Positions 25,430 to 29,764 of a DNA stretch of 29,764 nucleotides are shown here, piece by piece. Each line of letters begins with the position of its first letter. Position 1 is the first letter of the stretch. Source of the DNA: Candidatus Kapaibacterium sp. Its GTDB lineage: Bacteria > Bacteroidota > Ignavibacteria > Kapaibacteriales > UBA961. Position numbers and translations under genes: made by a program. The stretch spans positions 1 to 29,764 of the forward strand of contig JALRHN010000005.1 of the NCBI GenBank assembly GCA_023259575.1, in the 5' to 3' direction. A model generated the notes under the pieces. That model was given only the letters and a program-made list of their open reading frames with translations. It made no database searches and was not told the DNA's origin.

Positions 25430-27439
25430 TTAATTACCGCCTGTCTCAACTGTTATTTCTACAGTTCTATTATAAAATCTGCCTTCTGGAACATCATTTG
25501 GATATTTTTTATATCCTGGAATTCCTTTAATTGATGTGGTTTTAAATCCAATAGTATTACCAACGGTATTAGCCCTTTCTTGAGCTAATTGTCTATTTCT
25601 GTCTTCATTACCAAATATATCTGTTGCACCAACAATTGATATTGTAGCATCTTCGGGTATTTCTTTCATGATATTAGAGAGTAGTTTTGCATTTCGTGGG
25701 TCTAAATATGCTTTATCAAAATCAAAAAGAATCAAAGAATATGTCTTTAATTGCTTTGTCCCTTTTTGCAGTGTATTTCTACTGATTCTTGCAGAAATAT
25801 AGTCATAAGGTATATTCCAATATGCACTCATACTTCTACTTAAAGAATCAATAACATTAAATCTAAATATTAAAGAATCTTTTGTTCTTGGAAGCGTTGC
25901 ATAGTCTGGTTTCCATTCTAATATTGATTCTAATTGAAAAATACCATTGCTATCAAATTGATTTTGGCCAGATTCTGTCAAAATACTCGTGCGCCATTGT
26001 CTGATGCTTGGTCCAGAAACTAGTTTGGGTTCGATTATAACTTTTGATGGAGTAATTGCTCTTATCGTATCATTTAAGACAATTGTTTCGAATAAAGATG
26101 GATCACTTAGGATTAGTTCTACTCTTCTATTTTCGGCTTGGCCTTCTGGATATGTATTATTAGATGGATTATCTGGAATTTCTCTGGTACTTATGCGTAT
26201 TCTATGTGAGGGAATATTCCATATATTTTTAAGATAAGAAGCAATTGTTTCACTTCTTTGTCTACCTATTTCTTTATTATTTTTTTCATTTCCACTACCT
26301 GATGCACATCCTCGCAGTTCAATTGATAATTCAGGATTATCTTTTAACTTTTTACCAGCTAGATTAATCGTATGATAATACCTTTCAATCGTTTGTAATG
26401 GAACGAGTTCTTGTTCTGAAAAAGCTTGTGCTTGATATGTATTAAGCTGTTTATATCGTGATGGAAGAGATGATTGCATTTCATCAAAGAAAATATATGG
26501 AAGTAGAGGCTGTGTTTCATAATGAACAATTTCTTCTACTTTTAAGGCAGATAAGGGTTGTAATTGATTATTTATATAACCAGAAACCTTAAGTGATACT
26601 GTTAATGGTGGAATTGGTTTAGGAGTTATTTTTATTGGTGGTGGTGGCGGAGGTGGCAGTGGCGGAGGCAATTGTATGGTTATATCATTCCATAAAATAG
26701 ATATTCCGCCTCTTAACTGTATAGTATTCCATCCTAAAGTACCAGAAAAAGAGCCAAAAGTTTGTAATACTGTTAATTCTGGACTTAAGAATAAAGTACC
26801 TTGATTATTTAATGGTAAAGAATAATGAATACCTGCTTGTATTCCATGTATTACACTTGGTACTTCTGGAATTGACCCACTAATTTCATTTCTAATCCTA
26901 GAACCATTTATAAATGTTCCAGGAAATACTGTCTCTTTTTGATAAAAAGTTGCTGAAATTGGTATACCAAACCAATAACCTGCATCGATAGATATATCCT
27001 TAACATTCACACCATATGATAATAAACCTGAAACTAATGCAAGACTAGTTTCCAAAGTATGTGTCAGTGTAGCATTGATTATATTACCATTATTATTGAC
27101 ATATTGCATTTGTTCTGCGGTAAAATCTGCCCCCATTCCATTAAAACCAGTTCTAACACTTAGATATGAACCTGTATTCAATCTCTTTTTGAAAAGAAGT
27201 CCTATACTACTTCCTAAAGCTGATGTTGCATCATATATTGGACAACAGCTTGGTATTCCCTGAAACTTGCTAAAACCACCTGAATGAAATCCTGGTCCTA
27301 TCCCAGAATATACTCCATAAGAGATATCGCTAGGTATTCGAATAGTATCTTGATTTTGTGCTTGTATATAGTGATTTTGAATAAAAGCACTGTATAATAT
27401 CACATGAATCAAGAAAATATAGAATGGTTTTTTTAACAT
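25430..27439 (-). CDS. OmpA-family outer-membrane protein with two OmpA-like domains (paralogue B)
   Basis: A 669-residue paralogue of the gene at 20387 with the same layout. The signal peptide starts at ATG 27439 (MLKKPFYIFLIHVIL ... IQAQ); the frame is open to a TTG at 27472, which would put a Pro-rich stretch before the signal, so I reject it. A barrel-like region (about 38-255, with IPSCCPIY) is followed by a proline hinge PPPLPPPPPPP (about 258-268). A first OmpA-like domain (about 310-442) has GCAS at 377-380 where the canonical Asp would be. The second (about 567-665) has VGATDIFG (Asp607), RQLAQERANTV (Arg622) and VPEGRFYNRTVEI. It is likely an outer-membrane protein anchored to peptidoglycan through the second domain. 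The serine hydrolase gene lies 53 bp downstream on the same strand, with no terminator visible between. Confidence 0.85.
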   Translation of the reverse strand: MLKKPFYIFLIHVILYSAFIQNHYIQAQNQDTIRIPSDISYGVYSGIGPGFHSGGFSKFQGIPSCCPIYDATSALGSSIGLLFKKRLNTGSYLSVRTGFNGMGADFTAEQMQYVNNNGNIINATLTHTLETSLALVSGLLSYGVNVKDISIDAGYWFGIPISATFYQKETVFPGTFINGSRIRNEISGSIPEVPSVIHGIQAGIHYSLPLNNQGTLFLSPELTVLQTFGSFSGTLGWNTIQLRGGISILWNDITIQLPPPLPPPPPPPIKITPKPIPPLTVSLKVSGYINNQLQPLSALKVEEIVHYETQPLLPYIFFDEMQSSLPSRYKQLNTYQAQAFSEQELVPLQTIERYYHTINLAGKKLKDNPELSIELRGCASGSGNEKNNKEIGRQRSETIASYLKNIWNIPSHRIRISTREIPDNPSNNTYPEGQAENRRVELILSDPSLFETIVLNDTIRAITPSKVIIEPKLVSGPSIRQWRTSILTESGQNQFDSNGIFQLESILEWKPDYATLPRTKDSLIFRFNVIDSLSRSMSAYWNIPYDYISARISRNTLQKGTKQLKTYSLILFDFDKAYLDPRNAKLLSNIMKEIPEDATISIVGATDIFGNEDRNRQLAQERANTVGNTIGFKTTSIKGIPGYKKYPNDVPEGRFYNRTVEITVETGGN

Positions 27440-27531
27440 GCTGTTGATAGCAGGAACCGGAGAGATAATCAAGTAAAAGTCTAACTATTTCTAAAAAGCG
27501 ATAACAATTTACATTTTTTTTTCATGCAATA

Positions 27532-29763
27532 TTATCTATACTTAATAGTACATTTTGCACTTCCTGCTTTGTCTGTAGTTCCTGATTGTGTTAAAATTAT
27601 ATATACTCCTTGAGGCACTATATTTCCAGAATCATCTTTACCATCCCAATTAATTAATCCACTTTTAGTATACAATGATGTAATTGGCATTCCAGATGGA
27701 GTTACTATATGTACTGAGCTTTCGGGTGCTAAGCCTTTAATGATTAATGTATTGCCTGTATTTGGGTCAAAAGGCTGAGGATAGCATGTCAATGTTGAAT
27801 AATCAGTTTCTGGATTGATAATGGTTGTTTGTCCAATTAATAATCCTAATTCTGTTCCTATATATACTTTTCCTGATGCATTATCTAATGTAAGTGCTTT
27901 GATATCATTTGTTTCTAAGGGTGCATTTGTCATATCTATTGTTTTTAGGATTTCTGTGCCATCTTCATTCAGCACATAAACTCCATTTGTAGTTGCTATC
28001 CATTTATTATTAACAGCATCTATTGCTATATCATTTACATTTAAGCTTGAAATAACAGATACTTTAACAATTGAAGGATTTTTTCCTTGTAGGATAATTG
28101 ATGGATTATAGATTGCATTTAAGCCATTAGAGGACCCAATCCACAAGACGCCATTATTATCTTTTACTATTACTTTTATAGTATTATCTAAAATATTGGA
28201 ATTGCTTGTATTTAGTTTATTCCAAATATCATCATTTATATCTGCTGTATTTTTATCATTAAAATATAAAAGTCCTAAACCATTTCTACTGCCTAACCAT
28301 TTTGTAGAATTATTATCTATTGCACAAATTGAATATTTCCTTTCTGCAGGATTATATCCATTTTGATAAGAGCTAAATGTTCCGTCTTTCTTTTTACATA
28401 TTAAGACAGGACCAATTTCTCCTGCATCATCATAATTTGGAAACCATACTGTTCCATTTCTATCTTCAGCTGCCTTACCTGTTACTACATATCCACCTCC
28501 ACCAATCCCTAATAATGGAGAATTTGTTGTATTATACACAGTATAAGTAAAACTTGTATCTGAATTAGGTTTAGCTTGTACAATACCACCTCCCCAATTG
28601 CTTAACCATATACTTCCATCACTCATTGCACTAGCTTTGTGAAATCCATTAAATGCAAATTCAGGATTGGTTGAATTAGAATAGTTTTTCCACATATTAT
28701 CCCCAAATGTGTAAAACCCTTGAGGTCTGTCATCTTGGGCTCCCGACCACAGATAACCATTAGAACTAATAGCCAAGAATAAGAAAAGATTAGACTTTGG
28801 CGAATTGGGTATATATTTTTTTGATATACCGTTTTTTAAGATAATAATGCCACCTGATTTAAGCGACAAAATTGAAGTATTGTCTGAACTTGAGCTATGT
28901 CCAGTTAGTATACCATGATTATTTGATCCTGGAATTACTTGATTATCATCAAGAGCATATAATTGAATATCATCTCCATAGACTACACGATTCCCCTGCA
29001 TGCTTATGCTATTAATGTTTTGATTGCCTTTGGTATCAATTAATGTACATATTCCATTTTGATAAGTACTGATACCTTTTATTGTTGCTAAATACAGTAT
29101 ATCATCTTTTACTATCGAGCCAATTAATGAAGAGTCCGCCAAGCCATTTTTGGTATATACTGTCCATTTTTCAGATTCTCTCATAGAAGCAACGCCCATC
29201 CAAATTTTACCAGCCCCCTTTTCTGTTGTAACCCATAATGTATCTTTCATCGATTGTAATGATGTAATTGGGGTTCCTTGCGTAATAGATCCTATTTTTT
29301 CTACATAGTCTCCAGGTGCATAATTTTGGTCATAAGATATAAGGCCAAAATCACCGCCTATAAAAATTGCTTTAGATGTATATAGAAAGCATCTAATTCT
29401 CTTTTTGGGAAGAGAATTAGTACTTTTAATATCTGTAATATGTTTCCAGGATTGATTAGAAAAATCAAAAATATCTATACTTCCATCAGAAGCTCCTACC
29501 CATAATTGCTTTTTTACTGAATCAAATCCTAATGCTGATATATCAGAGCTAAGTAATCCATTATTTGTTCTGTATATAGAAACTGAATCATTATCATCTT
29601 TTATAATTAAACCACCACTTGTTCCTATGCATATAGATTTAATGGTTGGTACATACAAAGTTACATTTGTTGCATAGAGTGATGTTTCTATATTCCATTG
29701 TGATACATCAATTTTTTGAGATTGAAGTATAGATAATTGCAATACAATTAGACATACTATCAT
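27532..29763 (-). CDS. PorZ-like beta-propeller protein with FlgD/T9SS-like C-terminus
   Basis: A 743-residue protein beginning at an ATG at the window edge (29761-29763) with a short signal-like segment (CLIVLQLSILQSQ). The true start could lie further right, outside the window. The body is a chain of propeller blades of the two-component-regulator type: TNNGLLSSDISALGFDS, KKQLWVGASDGSIDIFDF, GVLWIGSSNGLNAIYNP, GKVYIGTELGLLIG. The opening (VSQWNIETSL ... ICIGTSGGLIIKDD) resembles PorZ, the T9SS cell-surface protein that helps attach cargo to A-LPS, and the length is close to PorZ's. The C-terminal 88 residues (CYPQPFDPNTGNTLIIKGL, NWDGKDDSGNIVPQGVYII) form a FlgD-like/T9SS sorting domain. 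The identity is PorZ-like; a generic surface propeller protein is the alternative. Confidence 0.7.
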   Translation of the reverse strand: MIVCLIVLQLSILQSQKIDVSQWNIETSLYATNVTLYVPTIKSICIGTSGGLIIKDDNDSVSIYRTNNGLLSSDISALGFDSVKKQLWVGASDGSIDIFDFSNQSWKHITDIKSTNSLPKKRIRCFLYTSKAIFIGGDFGLISYDQNYAPGDYVEKIGSITQGTPITSLQSMKDTLWVTTEKGAGKIWMGVASMRESEKWTVYTKNGLADSSLIGSIVKDDILYLATIKGISTYQNGICTLIDTKGNQNINSISMQGNRVVYGDDIQLYALDDNQVIPGSNNHGILTGHSSSSDNTSILSLKSGGIIILKNGISKKYIPNSPKSNLFLFLAISSNGYLWSGAQDDRPQGFYTFGDNMWKNYSNSTNPEFAFNGFHKASAMSDGSIWLSNWGGGIVQAKPNSDTSFTYTVYNTTNSPLLGIGGGGYVVTGKAAEDRNGTVWFPNYDDAGEIGPVLICKKKDGTFSSYQNGYNPAERKYSICAIDNNSTKWLGSRNGLGLLYFNDKNTADINDDIWNKLNTSNSNILDNTIKVIVKDNNGVLWIGSSNGLNAIYNPSIILQGKNPSIVKVSVISSLNVNDIAIDAVNNKWIATTNGVYVLNEDGTEILKTIDMTNAPLETNDIKALTLDNASGKVYIGTELGLLIGQTTIINPETDYSTLTCYPQPFDPNTGNTLIIKGLAPESSVHIVTPSGMPITSLYTKSGLINWDGKDDSGNIVPQGVYIILTQSGTTDKAGSAKCTIKYR

Positions 29764-29764
29764 A

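Noticed and set aside
27440..27472. Upstream TTG start for the second OmpA-family gene
   Set aside because: It would place 11 residues including prolines before the signal peptide, whereas the ATG at 27439 gives a clean signal sequence (MLKKPFYIF).
1..29764. CRISPR arrays, insertion sequences, prophage genes, tRNA or rRNA genes
   Set aside because: No regularly spaced short repeats, transposase or integrase-like products, or cloverleaf/rRNA signatures were seen on either strand.

Overview
The window is AT-rich DNA (clearly below 40% GC by eye) from a Gram-negative bacterium of the Bacteroidota/Chlorobiota (FCB) side of the tree. At least five predicted secreted proteins end in type IX secretion (T9SS type A) sorting-like domains. 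There are also OmpA-family outer-membrane proteins, a Bacteroidota-style promoter (TTG, 20 nt, TAnnTTTG) and several starts without a Shine-Dalgarno sequence. A lineage such as Kapabacteria/Ignavibacteria would fit, but that is inference; no rRNA or tRNA is present to settle it.

Layout, left to right. Positions 1-244 hold the start of a lipoprotein gene (minus strand) that runs off the left edge. Position 423 begins a DUF6629-type membrane protein. Aconitase (minus) and a giant secreted IgGFc-binding-domain/T9SS protein (minus) follow, separated by a hairpin. A solitary PhnD-type periplasmic binding protein diverges from sucC, whose bidirectional terminator runs into the stop codon of the next, convergent gene. 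That convergent pair, a T9SS surface protein preceded by a DUF6580 membrane protein, forms a two-gene operon under a compact cobalamin riboswitch (about 12067-12198, minus). This is the most interesting module: a likely B12-controlled acquisition operon without a TonB receptor or BtuCDF genes in view.

Next come a free-standing LuxR-type regulator and a large secreted matrixin-like metalloprotease carrying TIG, PKD and four tandem 82-residue modules. A Popeye-like membrane cyclic-nucleotide-binding-fold protein then converges on an MBL-fold hydrolase that starts at TTG. guaA is followed at 32 bp by an OmpA-family outer-membrane protein, which is translationally coupled (ATGA) to an L-type-lectin T9SS protein. 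Opposing this run are a T9SS-exported serine hydrolase, a second OmpA-family paralogue and a PorZ-like beta-propeller protein that reaches the right edge.

Taken together, this is a chromosomal stretch mixing central metabolism (aconitase, succinyl-CoA synthetase beta, GMP synthase) with many cell-envelope and secreted proteins. Nothing looks like a phage, insertion sequence, CRISPR array, tRNA or rRNA. No gene-free gap exceeds 300 bp; the longest is 7814-8109. All function calls come from reading motifs in the translated sequence, without database searches.
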